This document shows positions 20,523 to 32,458 of a stretch of DNA of 64,000 nucleotides, piece after piece. Location: the NCBI RefSeq assembly GCF_910592395.1, contig NC_088317.1:8992001-9056000 (forward strand). The letters are read 5' to 3'. This stretch comes from Lineus longissimus (lineage: Eukaryota > Nemertea > Pilidiophora > Heteronemertea > Lineidae). A model generated the notes under the pieces. It saw nothing but the letters and a program-made list of their open reading frames with translations. It had not been told where the DNA came from and ran no database searches. The first letter of the stretch is position 1. The number at the start of each line of letters is the position of its first letter. The translations under genes were made by a program, and so were the position numbers.

Positions 20523-23139
20523 ATTCAATTAGCAGAGACAATAAGTAAGTAATAGGGAACCTTGTCGTTTTATCCATGTTACGTATTTGGTAAGTTTGGT
20601 AGGTTTTGGAAAAAAACCAAAGACCCCCCTGTGTTTACAGAAATTATCCATGTTGGGTTTTTGGTAGTGTTTGTGGTGTAAAACCTAGGATTCCTGCCAA
20701 ATTTACATGAATAATGATGAAGGGTGAAGTTTTTTGCCCAAGTTTCCAGGATTAGTCGTAGATAGTCGTACATGGGGTTCCCTATTACTTCCATTGATTG
20801 CCTTTCTTTGCAAAATAGGTTTGAGAAGTTTTGTCAGGACCCCATGAAAGGGGAAATCAACTATGCTTCCAGTCAGAGTAGTCCTACCTGCACTAAACAA
20901 TGATATATATATATTGAGCATAGTATATAAATTAGCAATTAATCTCTACCTGGGGTGACACAGAATGCATAGTTTAGAATGATACTTGTTTTATACTATA
21001 CAATGTATTTTGAAGATTTATGCAAAGAGAGTGCTTAAAAATCCTCTTTTTGTAAGATGAGACATTTCACTGCATAAACTGCTCATTTATTCATGTAGTC
21101 GCATACCTAATAATCAGTTTGTCAATACAAAGCGTCCTTATAACAAAATAACTTTAACAATCTTTGTAAAATTATTGTTCGTCAAAGTCACTATTTTCAA
21201 AAATCAACCATGCTTCCACTCAGATATGTCCTAGCTACACTAAACAAGTATATATATATTAAGCACAGTACACATACTGGTAATTAATCTCTACATGGGG
21301 TGACACAGACTGCATTGTTTAGAATTAGGCTTGTTTATACACATCTGGTTATGCAATAATCACACAAAGCAGCAGTGACCCATACACTCAACCCAAAGGA
21401 GGTGTTAAACCCTCCTGCCCTCGCTTGGATTAGTAATAGGGAGTGTGGCAGATCTATGGAACAGCCTTCTTGCTATTGTTGGAGGTTGAGGAAGTAGGCT
21501 CACGCTCAGTCGGGAACAATGGATTGTCTTGGGGGAAGATAGAATAAAATCCAAATCGGGATCAAGGGCTCTAGAAACGTAATGCAAAAGCTCATTCCTC
21601 AACAGGACAGAAGGTAAAATGGGGTATTTGTAGCTCCTGTCTAATTGTAGCCCCTGGCAATGTTTTTCATTCATATTCCGGTAACTATGGAATTATTCAG
21701 CCAACCCAAGCAGGGATAAAAAAGAAGAGACTCTTGAGTATCACAAGATAAATAGTTCTGGATTATGCATCATGTTATGTAAGAGCTTTGACTATAAGAA
21801 ATCAGACACATGCACAACATAAGTTGGGGTCGAACTTTTTACAGGTCTGAATTTTCAACACTTGCAGAGCATTGAACTATTTGAAACTTGGTTCAGGTGA
21901 TAAGTTTTTAGAGACACTTTTCTGACCCTCGGGGTATTTGTAGCCCAGTATATCCTAGTTTTTTTTATCCTCATAACCGAATTATATTATCTGATCATAA
22001 GTCTATCGGAATTCGATACAATGTTAACCCTTCATGTACCAACAATGATACAATTGAGGTTTCATACTAGTTAATCTAAAATTATTTCGAAATAATGTTA
22101 ATATTTCAAAGTTACTTGTGTCTCTAATTGACTAGATAGCAGCTTTCTGGTGGTGCCAGCTTATAGTTGGGGTTGATACATGACCCATAATTGAAACTAC
22201 AGTTTTTAATGGCGCATGAAAAGACCGTCAGTCAATTCAGAATGTCACAAGATGTTGTCTGACACAAGGCATGATATACAGTAGAGGTAATAAATATAGC
22301 TTCGTGTTTTAACACCAGTTTAAAATCAGTCCGATTTGTGATGATTAAAACAATTGTTGGTAAGCGATTGTATTGAACATCATTCAATGTGTTCAATAAA
22401 CATTGTTTGATACCAGCAAAATCTCGTTGTCAACCTAGATTTTAATAATATTGAAAGCTTTCTTACTAATATGAAGACCAGAAACCTGTGAAAAAAATGT
22501 TCTCATACATAAAAAAACATGCAATTTTAAATTTTAGTAAGGGGCTACAAATACCCCAAGGCCACAGGGTATGTGTTGCCCCTGACCACGAGTCGTGTAT
22601 TTTGTCTGAGAGGCATTTCTTTAGACTAAGTGCCCTAAATTGCAGGCTATAACATTGTAAGAGGTGCCGCTACAAGATGCAGGCCAGTTTTTGTGAATCT
22701 GCCTGGAAATCTCTTGCGTAACCAAAGCGTAACCGTATAAATGAAAAAGGGGCTACAGTTACCCCATTTTAACTTACAGGCCACTCTAATCTAAACATGC
22801 AATACACCACTTGTTTGGTTCAGACATTAATCATGAGAAAAGCACAACAATGATAGCACAGGCTAAATATCAGCAAAGTAATCAAAACACTAACAATAAA
22901 TACTAAAAACAACAACAAAAACAACAACAACAACATAATAGCCACCTGATGTCCTTCACTGTCGGTTCCTTCAGCCTGAAATGAATTGGGATTAAACATT
23001 AGAGAATCGGGCTTCTTACAAATTAAAAGTGAAGCATAAAGGTCATAACAACTATGAGCTTATTAATCTGTGCAAATATCCGATTACCATTCCAAAAAAG
23101 TTATGTATCTAGGAGGTGGACTACAGGCACATTAAAATA
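20523..23139. other. Non-coding region right of the virus-like block
   Basis: No supported gene. It contains an imperfect direct repeat of about 130 bases (about 20864-20996 and 21209-21338, 345 bases apart; landmark GGTGACACAGAATGCAT). It also has four occurrences of a GGGGTATTTGTAGCCC-like word (near 21620, 21935, 22543 inverted and 22750 inverted), and a CAA-rich microsatellite at about 22908-22935. The right end of the virus-like element must lie in or before this stretch, but no terminal repeat was recognised. Confidence 0.55.
20864..21340. repeat. Direct repeat pair, about 130 bp each
   Basis: Bases 20864-20996 and 21209-21338 share CATGCTTCCA.TCAGA.TA.TCCTA, an (AT)n run, AATTAATCTCTAC.TGGGGTGACACAGA and TGCAT.GTTTAGAAT, with scattered differences. 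The copies are separated by about 210 bases. No gene is associated. Confidence 0.7.
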
Positions 23140-23807
23140 ACATGTATAGCGTATAGGTCAAACCAAAATTGGTATGACATGTGATGTATCGTTGCTTGGA
23201 GTACCTACCATAAAAATATCATCAAAAAGAAGTCACTAATAAACGAGATATTGCACTTTTTACCTGTTTTAGTTTTGGCCTCCTGGTGGCCAAGTTGAGT
23301 ACCAGATCAGATTGAAATTCGGTGTCCGAGGTTACATGATGTAGGGAGTCATTGACGTAGGGAGTCATATGTACCAAATTTCAAGTTCATAGCTTTATTG
23401 GTAAAGAAACGTGCCACAGTTATGCTCAAATGGCCAATTTACGCCATTTGACCTCAGTGACCTTGACAAGTAGGTCAAATCAAAACCCGTACCATATGTG
23501 ATGTATCCTTGCTAAGAGTATCTACCATAACATTTTTACCAACAACTAATCAGTAATAAGTGAGATATCACACAATTTATGTTTTCAGTTTTGGCCCCCT
23601 AGAGGCCAAGTCAAGAAACGGACTAGACCGAAATTCAGTGTCAAAGGTCATCTGACCTAGGTGGTCATCCAAACAAAGTTTTGAGTCCATAGCCGTAGCG
23701 GTTAGGAAACCTGCCACTGTTTTAGAAATAGGATACGACGGACGACGACGATGACGACGACGACGGACACTGCGGTGTTGTATAGAATCCCCTACGGTGA
23801 GCCAAAA
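23140..23807 (+). mobile_element. Composite (GAC)n repeat family, copy 1
   Basis: Contains about two degenerate 302-bp monomers (landmarks CCCCCTAGAGGCC / GCCTCCTGGTGGCC; TTTGACCTCAGTGACCTTGACAAG) followed by GACGACGATGACGACGACGAC and the tail TCCCCTACGGTGAGCCAAAA. The same architecture recurs six more times in the window. The final motif could form a short hairpin with upstream CTCACC. I infer a non-autonomous Helentron/pearl-like element because central tandem monomers, a microsatellite and a hairpin terminus are the hallmarks of that group. That class assignment is not proven. Confidence 0.6.
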
Positions 23808-24159
23808 ATGAGGTGACCAGAGAACATTCTCGGGAGTGCAGTGGGGCCTCATGGTAGACACAAACATTTAAAGTGCCTTGAAAAGTGGTTTTATTAATTT
23901 ACCAAAGTTTACATAGCCATCTCAATTCATGCTGAAGTTTTCTAAAGTTTCAATAGCTGAAGCAGAGCTTTCTCATTACAGCAGTTCCAATCCATGCCAT
24001 CACATGAACATCATTATTTTCTGCACTTTTATACTAGTATGATGAACCTACAAAATAGTGAGAATAGATATTTCAATTACTACATATACATCAATAATAA
24101 ATGAACAGAACAAACATTTTCATGACATCGATGTCCACACTTTCCTTGACTCTACAATA

Positions 24160-25184
24160 AAATGGCCAGGGCCATTGTGCTCACCTCATGTGGAGGAAAG
24201 ATGGAGAAAGAGCATGGTATTGTGTCATGTAGTGTTAGGTCCAAGCAATTACAATTTCCCCAAAATGGCCAATTTACAGTACATTCGACCTCGGTGACCT
24301 TGAAAAGTAGGTCATATCAAAGAAGACCCGGGTGACACATTGAATGGTTGTTAGAATTAGATGTACCTATGATATAAAATTGGTGCCAATCGGGCAAGTC
24401 ATTACTAGGAATAAAGGCATTTTGAAGAATTTAGGATTTGGCCCCCTCCCTGGAGGCCAAACGGCAAATCAGATCGCACCAAACTTCGGTACCTGAGATC
24501 ACCTGACCAAGGGGTACATGTGTACTTAATTTGTGATCAATAGTCATTGCAGTTAAGAAACGTGCCATAGTTACGGCCTGACGGCAAATTTACGCCATTT
24601 GACCTCTGTGACCTTGACAAGAAGGTCAGATTAAAAACCTGTGTGACATATACTGTATGGTGGTTAGATGTACCCATGATATCAAATTGGTGACAATCGG
24701 GCAAGAAGTTAAGGAATAATCACATTTTTAAGGTTTTTGGATTTTGCTCCCTGGTGGTCAAGTGGTAAATCATATTGGACTAAACTTCGGTCCCTGAGAT
24801 CACCTGACTAAGGGGTAAATGTGTACCGAATTTGGTATCAATAGTCATTGCAGTTTAGAAACGTGCCATCGTTACATCCTAACGGCCAATTTACAACATT
24901 TGACCTCTGTGACCTTGAAAAGGAGGTCAAATCAAAAACCCGGAGGATATATGATGCACCTTTGCTAGAAGTACCTACCATATTTTTTTCAAAATTTCCC
25001 GACTACTATTAAGGGAGATATTGCATATTTTCACTTTTAACGTTTGGCCCCCTGGTGGCCAAACCATGAAACGAATCGGACCGAAACTTGGTCTCCAAGG
25101 TGTCATTACATAAGGGTACATGTGTACCAAGTTTCAACTCAATAGCTCTAACAGTTACGAAACGTGCCCTGCTAACGGACGACG

Positions 25185-25219
<35 letters not shown>

Positions 25220-25275
25220 ACGACGGACGCCACGGTATGGGATAAGCTCACTTCTGCTAAGAGGTGAGCTAAAAA
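24160..25275 (+). mobile_element. Composite (GAC)n repeat family, copy 2 (most complete)
   Basis: Begins with the head AAATGGCCAGGGCCATTGTGCTCACC, contains about three 302-bp monomers, then (GAC)n at about 25177-25226, and ends GCTCACTTCTGCTAAGAGGTGAGCTAAAAA. The terminal GCTCAC...GTGAGC is a hairpin. The copy 7 head (60729) is similar, so head and tail appear to define both ends of the element. Confidence 0.7.
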
Positions 25276-25439
25276 CGGAGGGCAAAAAGCATTAGTACAA
25301 TAGTCTTGCTCGATGAACCTGTCAAGAGAATGGGTATTGCAATTAAAAGTAGAGAGAAGCAGAGAGCAGTCTGTTTCACGGCCCCTGTAGTCAGTCAGTC
25401 ATTTTAATATAATTTTCTTTTACACAATATGATTGAAAC

Positions 25440-26337
25440 CCTTATCGGAACATCTGGGTAGAATTGTGTACTAAGTTTGAAATTCATAGCACTAGCGGTT
25501 AAGAAACGTGCTACAGGATACAACGACAACGACAACGGATATGTGACCTAGGGCGTAATGCGTAGGCCTACTAAGTTTCAATTTAACAGCTTTAGTGGTC
25601 AAGAAACGTACCACTGTAATTACACTCTTATCGGCACATTTACGCGATTTGACCTCTATGACATTGACACGTTAGCAAAATTGACCTAATTTTAGAGTTT
25701 GACCTCTGTGACCTTGACAAGTAGGTCAAATCAAAAACCCGTATGATATGTCATGTATCCTTGCTAGGGGTAACCACCATAAAAACTTACCAAAGTTACA
25801 CTCTAACACCCAATTTTTGCAATATGACCTCGGTGACCTTAAAAAGAAGGTCAAATCCAAAAATCGTAAGACATGATGTATCCTTGCTAAGAGTCCCTGC
25901 AGTAAAAATTTCATCGAAAAAAAGCCATTAATAAGCGAGATATTGCACTTCCTACTTTTTCAGTTTTCGGTGGCCAAATCAAGAATCAGATCGGGCCAAA
26001 ATTCGGTGTCACAGATTATCTGATGTAGGGGGGTTACATGTACCAACGTTCAAGTTCATAGATTCAGCAGTTAAGAAACATGCCATAGTTACACTCCAAC
26101 GGCCAATTTACGCCATTTGACCTCTGTGACCTAGAAAAGTAGGTCAAATCCAAAAATCGTAGGACATGTGGTGTATCCTTGCTAGAAGTCCCTGCCATAA
26201 AAATTTTATCGAAAACAATTCACTCAAATAAGCAAGATATTGCACTTCTTACTTTTTCCATTATGACCCCCTGGTGGCCGAATAAAGAATCAGATCGGGC
26301 CAAAATTCGGCATCAGAGGTTATCTGATGTAGGGGGT
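25440..26337 (+). mobile_element. Composite (GAC)n repeat, copy 3 left part (split by Gypsy-1)
   Basis: About three monomers, some truncated (DR3-type words near 25700, 25825 and 26118). The repeat breaks at 26337, where the Gypsy-1 5' LTR begins in the middle of a monomer. It resumes at about 32017 with GGGGTTATATGCACC, the expected continuation of the monomer. Confidence 0.65.
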
Positions 26338-26451
26338 TGTAGTAACCAACAGATAATCTCTACAGCGCTTATGTCAATAACTATACTTGTGCGCATGCGT
26401 AATAAAGCATTTGTCTCTCATCACAGAATCCCGTGTTCCCGTGTTGTATTA
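26338..26451 (+). repeat. Gypsy-1 5' LTR
   Basis: Starts TGTAGTAACCAAC and ends CCCGTGTTGTATTA; matches 31903-32016 with only one or two differences. AATAAA at about 26400 may be the polyadenylation signal. Unusually short for a Gypsy LTR. Confidence 0.9.
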
Positions 26452-26702
26452 TTGGCGACGAGGAGTAAAAAACATCGAAAATAAGCATGGAAGCCAGCAA
26501 GAAATTATAATCAAACTAGTTACGATAGTAAATTAGTATCTATAGATCATATCTAGCGAGAGACCACTGCATGGCATCGGTTCTATTCCGATAAAAAGCA
26601 GCTTGGAAGCAGGCCATCCCAGTCGACCGAGCTTTCGGATCAGGGGAAAGCAGCCACGCCGCCCGCACTCTTGAGGTCACGTGATCAAATTGGCGGGAAA
26701 GC

Positions 26703-27540
26703 ATGCCGAGCGACGACGAAGAGGAACCTGTGGTAGAGACCAGATATGTCCAGACGGGCATACTGCTGCATATTGAACCGTTTATTATACCAGATAACCG
26801 GCTCAATGTTGGAAATGAATGGGAGGAATGGTTAGATGAATTTGAGGAGGAGATCCAGCTACAGAAAGTTGAGACAGCAAAAGACAAGGTCCTTTGCCTC
26901 CGTAGGTATGGGGGGAAGGAGATCAGGCGTCTTGTAAAGCACTTACCAGACCCACCCGCACCGCTTGCACCTGAGGACGACTTTGAGAAGATGAAAAGGA
27001 AGCTCAACCTACACCTCATCCCCAAGAAAAACAAGCAGCACGTGAGATATCTTTCAATAAAGAGAAACCGCAAGCAGGGGAGACTGTGACAGCATACACA
27101 GCCAAGTTAAGGGAGAAATCGGAACACTGCGATTTTGGTACAACCAGAGACGATAGGATTTTAGAGCATATCATACAAACCATTCAAGATGACAGCTTAA
27201 TCAAGAAAACCATTCAAAAGAAGTGGAATCTCGACTAATTCCTAGAAGAAGCAGGTGAAAGGGAGGACCTCAACTACGAGATCAAGGACATGAAGGCTGA
27301 GCACAAAGTCGCTAATGTCAACTTTCGCCATGGCAACCGCAGCAGATTCCAGTCAAGGGGCAGGAAAGGTCAAGGACAGCCACCCAGGGACAAAAGCACA
27401 ACCAGGGACAGCGAAGGCGCACCTTGCCACTACTGCGGAAAAACCGGGGCCCATGCACCAAATCAAAAGGTGCTGCCTATGGAAAGGAATGCATGAAATG
27501 CGGTCGAATGAATCACTTGCTGTTTGCTGCAAAGCAGGAC
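26703..27540 (+). pseudogene. Gypsy-1 gag (capsid/nucleocapsid)
   Basis: Opens at ATG 26703 with an acidic N-terminus (MPSDDEEEP), then a capsid-like region (NEWEEWLDEFEEEIQLQKV, LRRYGGKEIRRLVKHLPD). The frame shifts near 27050 and continues with KPQAGETVTAYTAKLREK. A TAA follows near 27236. The nucleocapsid part has a zinc knuckle CHYCGKTGAH (27424) and the remains of a second, CMKCGRMNH (about 27494). The product would package element RNA in cytoplasmic particles. It is broken in at least three places. Confidence 0.8.
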
Positions 27541-27719
27541 GCGATCATCAGCAGGAAGATAAACCAAGAAGGTCCAGACACCAACGAGGACGCAGATTTG
27601 GTCGTTCCAGCAATCGAAGTGTCGTCAAGAAAGTATTCGATGATGATCAAGGCCAAGACAATTCTGAAGAAGAGTCCGATGATGCGACATACATACAGCA
27701 CCAAGCCAGCCATGTCAGC

Positions 27720-30700
27720 CGATGCAAGAGGGTAAAGTCAGGACAAGACCAAGCAACTGTAGAAGTACGCATCAATGATGTCGACACCAGATGTGAACCA
27801 GACAGCGGAGCATCAGCTAACATCATGGACGAATACCAATTTAGGTCATTGCGGCGCCATTCATCGAATGTAGGCAACCTACAACCAACAAGGGAGACAC
27901 TCAAAACCCTCCAATCCGAGCTCTAAGTAAAAGGCGAATTTTGGGCGACCCTTAGAAACAAGACCAGATGAACAGCAGCGAAGTTTCTGGTGATAAAAGG
28001 GCATATGGATTCACCACCTCTAATCAGCAAAACAACTCTTGAGGACCTGGGAATGTTGCTTATAGACCCGGACGGAGCGCTGAAGGAGAAAAATGGACTC
28101 CGAATAAAGAAGGTCCAGACAACGAACTCTGAACTCCAAGACATCCTGCAAGAGTATGATGACATTTTTCACGGCATAGGAGTGAGTAGAGATCCCAAGA
28201 CAGGAGAGGAGATTAAAGCCCAGTTGGAAATAGACCAGGAAGCGATACCAGTGGCACAAAAACCAAGGCATGTGGCATACCACTTAGAGAAACCGTTAAA
28301 AAGTTGGCTAAAACAGGGAGTAGAGGAGGACATCTTCCAGCGTGTACCTGACAACGAAGCAATAACTTGGTGCTCACCATTGTTAGCACAGCCCAAACCA
28401 AAGTACGCAGACAAAGACCCGGATCAGCTAGAATCACACATGATTAGAGCCAGTATAGACATGCGTGTACCCAACAAGTCCATGAAGAGAAGTCGCTGCG
28501 TCCAAGCTCCCATTATTGATGACTTCACATACAAGTTGAGGGACTGCAAGGTCTTCAGTAAGCTAGATTTACGCCAGGGCTACCACCAACTTGCCGTAGA
28601 CGAAAAAACGGGTAGTCTCGCAACGTTCAGCACTTCATGGGGGAATTACAGACCAAAAAGACTAGTTTTTGGAGCAAAATCGTCACAAGATGTCTTCGAT
28701 GAGATCATGTTCAGAATCTTTGGTGACATCCCACAGTGCATGAATCAGCGCGATGATTTAATCCTGGGAGGAAAAGACACTGAAGATCACAACCGAATCT
28801 TGTGGTTGATACTACAGCGAGTCAAGATGTATGGAGTCAGATTCAACCTAGAGAAATGCGAATTTGGGAGACCAGAAATAGGATTCTTCGGACATCTTTT
28901 TACTGGCAACGGACTCCGAGCCGATCCAGAGAAAATCAGAGCAGTCGTTCAATGCAAAGCACCAGAATCCAAAGAGGCAGTACGCAGTTTCCTAGGGTTG
29001 ACAGGATACCTTGACAACTTCATCAAGAACCATGCAGCGGACATCTTTTTACTGGCAACGGACTCCGAGCCGATCCAGAGAAAATCAGAGCAGTCGTTCA
29101 ATGCAAAGCACCAGAATCCAAAGAGGCAGTACGCAGTTTCCGAGGGATGACAGGATACCTTGACAACTTCATCAAGAACCATGCAGCACTCACAGCACCA
29201 CTGAGAAGACTAACCCAGCAGAATACAAAGTTCAAATGGCAGCATGAAGAGGAAAAATCTTTCCAGAGCCTAAAGGCAGCCATCACTAGTAGTGAGACCA
29301 TAAGATACTTCGACCCATCAAAACCAATCATCCTGCGGACTGAGGCCAGTTTCAACGAGGGACTATCAGCGGGACTATTCCAAAAGAGAGCAGATGGAGT
29401 AAGACCAATACAGTTCATCAGCAGGAGCCTCACAGATGTCGAAAAGCGATACAGCCAGACAGAAAAGGATGCATTATCCATCAGATGGGCAACACAGAGA
29501 CTGATAATCTACTTAGCAGGGGCACCAAGATTCAGGATCATCACAGCACACAAGCCACTGCTACCGATTTTCAACAAAGCAACTGCCAATATACCACCAA
29601 GAATCGAGAAGTGGATCATGGAGCTACAAGACCTAGACTATGAAATTGATGTATGAGCCAGGAAAAGACGAGCAAGATCCGATGGACTACTTATCGCGAC
29701 ACCCAATGCCGGACACAGCGAGATATCGGACAGAGAAGATCGTCAAATGGAACTCAAAGTCAGAAAACGCCATCGTTTTGAATCGCATGAGAGAAGAAAC
29801 CCTACAGAAACTGATTCAGCGAATCAACAAAGGAGACTGGGAGAGACACCGCCGAGACAGAGATCTGCAGCCATATTATCACACAAAGGAAGAGCTTTCC
29901 GTGATAAATGTATTGATCTACCGTCTCAACAGAATAATTGTCCCAGCCTCACTACAGAGGAGAGTAATTAAAATTGGTCACAGCCTAGGACACCTGGGGA
30001 GATCTAAGACAAAGCAGTTACTGAGAAAACGCTATTGGTTTCCACTGATAAGCAGCATGATCGATCAATCAGTAGACCAATGTTACGAGTGTAAAGTCGC
30101 AACCAAGGACCCCAGAGAGGAGCCAATCAAGCCAACAGTCATTCCAGCCAAAGCATGGGAAAGGATAGCTGTAGACTTTGGAGGACCATATCCTGATGGT
30201 CATTACAACTTCGTAGCCATTGATCAGAGGACCCGCTACCCTGTCGTTGAGGAGGTACAATCAACCGCATTTAAGCCAACAAGGGAAAAGTTCAAGAAGA
30301 TCATGGCAACCTATGGCACGCCAAAAACGGTACAGAGCGACAATGGACCGCCGTTCAACTCAAAAGACTTCGCAAAATTCGCAGATGAAGAAGGTTTTAA
30401 GCATCACCATGTCACACCGCTGCACCCAAGAGCTAATGGAGAAGCGGAATCCTTCATGAGATTGCTCAATAAAACCGAGAAGATTGCTGCTCTTCAAAGC
30501 AAAGACAAGTCCGAGAGAAGCATTGCAACCCAGGAGATGCTCACAGCATACAGATCTACGCCACACCCTGCTACGGGAGTACAACCTTATGAGGCGATGA
30601 AACACAGGACCATCAGAACTAAACTAGACCATGAGAATCCTGAAGACGAAATCAGCGCCACAGATAAGGAAATCAATATCCGGGATGCAGCTTATAAGAG

Positions 30701-31358
30701 AAAGATGAAACTGACCAGAGAAAACCGCAATACCAGGGAGTCACAACTGATCCTTGGAGACTACGTGCTTGTTCGTCAACCCAAGAAGAACAAGTGGAGC
30801 ACCCCGTACGAGCCTATCTTCTACATCGTCACGAAGATCGAGGGATCCAAGATCACAGCCAGGAGAGCTACAGATGAACGCACAATCTGCAGAGATGCCA
30901 GCCAGTACAAACTAGCCAACTCCGTGATCAACACAGCTGATGACGTCATCCCTGAACCTGAAGACAGCCTCAGGAACAATAAGGACAACTCAGCTCAAGA
31001 CAAATTGCAGCTGATTCAACCAGATGCCAAGCAGCCGAAGCAGCCAATCATCGATGAGACAACCAGCACCAGTGAAGCCACTGCAGTTTCTCTCGATTTT
31101 GGTATTGGTAGCACGCCTAAAGCCGCCACACCAAATCAAAAGACAACTGATAGTAGTAGCATGCCAAAAGCCACTACTCCAAACCGACAGCAGACACCAG
31201 CGAGGAAGACACAACTTGCACCGATGGCGAGACCACGTACACCCGAGATGTCACAACCACTGGAGACGACATCACAACCAGCCGAGATGAACGCCAGACC
31301 AAAACGAGTACGATTCAAGCCGAAATACCTCGAGGATTACGTCGAAAACTTCGAATAA
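27720..31358 (+). pseudogene. Gypsy-1 pol (protease, RT, RNase H, integrase)
   Basis: Protease: EPDSGASANIMDEY near 27800 (D-S-G-A active site). RT from 27990: PIIDDFTYKL, KLDLRQGYHQLAVDE, then QCMNQRDDLILGG near 28750, where the catalytic pair is RDD rather than the usual ADD. A 149-bp segment (28889-29037) is repeated at 29038-29186. Because 149 is not a multiple of three, the frame is broken. RNase H (29190-29650) reads ILRTEASFNEGL where the family has a D-A-S core, so its first catalytic Asp appears to be Glu. A one-base shift near 29652 precedes YEPGKDEQDPMDYLSRHP. Integrase: HHCC zone (about 29980-30100), catalytic residues in VDFGGPYP, QSDNGPPF and ANGEAE. C-terminal linker to 31358. 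Confidence 0.9.
28889..29186 (+). repeat. 149-bp tandem duplication inside Gypsy-1 pol
   Basis: CGGACATCTTTTTACTGGCA starts at both 28889 and 29038, and similarity continues to CATGCAGC at the end of each copy. The copies differ by only a few bases (for example CCTAGGGTTGACAGG versus CCGAGGGATGACAGG), so the duplication is recent. It destroys the RT-RNase H reading frame. Confidence 0.95.
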
Positions 31359-31902
31359 CGCCTCTTGGGGGGTGGATGTACCTGGCTGCAGGATGCAGGC
31401 GGATCGCTGTTCTTCTGCCAGTGTTGGGGACAAAACATACGTTCGTGTGTTCTATTGGTCATTGCAAACTTGCTAAAACCCAGGCATTCTATATTTCTGT
31501 GGAATTATTTTTTTTGCAATATTTTCTTCTTACTAAAATCAGTAAAATCAGAATAGCCTAGTTCGCAACCAAGATTGCAATATTGGGGTGAGAATACGGT
31601 ACATTGATCAAACCAGGGGGGAATACGCGACGATTAGTAAAAGTGAGAAAAAGACATTCCATTGGACACTCTTGTAAATAGTCACTGGACATTGTTCTGC
31701 TGAGTTAATCAACACCAGCCTAAGTGAGAAAGAAACTCAAACACTGCAGAATTAAGCGGAGAAATTTAATTGATATTTTTGACTTTATTTACAGTCAATA
31801 CCGGCAGTCATAATAGTTATTTTAGTTAACATCTTAATACTAAAAGATATGTGGACAAATTAATATCAGTTATTACACTTCATCTTTAAAGGTTGGGAGG
31901 AA

Positions 31903-32016
31903 TGTAGTAACCAACATATAATCTCTACAGCGCTTATGTCAATAACTATACTTGTGCGCATGCGTAATAAAGCATTTGTCTCTCATCACAGAATCCCGTG
32001 TTCCCGTGTTGTATAA
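31903..32016 (+). repeat. Gypsy-1 3' LTR
   Basis: Near-identical to 26338-26451. Preceded by the polypurine tract GGTTGGGAGGAA and followed by GGGGT, which matches the left flank. Confidence 0.9.
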
Positions 32017-32458
32017 GGGGTTATATGCACCACGTTTCAAGTTCATAGCTTTACTGGTCAAGAAACGTGTCATAGTTTACACTCTAACGGCCAATTTACG
32101 CCATATGACATATGTGACCTTGAAAATTAGGTCAAATTAAAAACCCTTATAGTATAAGATGTATATTTGCTATGAGTACCTACAACAAAAGTTTCATCGA
32201 AAACAAGTTACTAATAAGCGATATATCACATTTTTTAGATATCGACATTTGGCCCCCTGGTGGCCAAGTTGAGAATCAGATCGGACCGAAATTCAGTGTC
32301 AGAGGTCACCTGACCTAGGGGGTGCTGTGTACAAAGTTTCAAGCTCAAGAAACGTGCCACTGTTTCTGAAACAGGATACGACGGACGACGACGACGACGA
32401 CGACGACAACGACGGACACAGCGCTATCGTATAGACTCCCCTTACGGTGAGCCAAAAA
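32017..32458 (+). mobile_element. Composite (GAC)n repeat, copy 3 right part
   Basis: Continuation of the copy split by Gypsy-1: monomer sequence (TTTCAAGTTCATAGCTTTACTGG; GGCCCCCTGGTGGCCAAGTT), then (GAC)n at about 32386-32413 and the terminal CCCCTTACGGTGAGCCAAAAA. Confidence 0.7.

Larger units (their letters stand above)
26338..32016 (+). mobile_element. Gypsy-1: nearly complete Ty3/Gypsy retrotransposon
   Basis: LTRs of about 112-114 bp (26338-26451 and 31903-32016) differ at one clear position (CAGATA versus CATATA) plus one terminal base. Inside: TTGGCGACGAGGAGT directly after the 5' LTR (the usual Gypsy leader), gag, protease, RT, RNase H, integrase, and a polypurine tract (AAAGGTTGGGAGGAA) before the 3' LTR. 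GGGGT flanks both ends as a probable 5-bp target duplication. The near-identical LTRs indicate a recent insertion, yet the coding part is broken by frameshifts and a 149-bp tandem duplication. It sits inside a composite-repeat monomer. Confidence 0.92.

Noticed and set aside
25009-25251. Minus-strand frame with a poly-Arg stretch (similar ones at 23577-23867, 32299-32523, 35175-35450, 45481-45789)
   Set aside because: These are translations of the (GAC)n part of the composite repeat; they recur only because the repeat does.
26540-27073. 177-residue minus-strand frame
   Set aside because: Antisense to the Gypsy-1 gag start; Ser-rich composition is a reflection of the gag codons.
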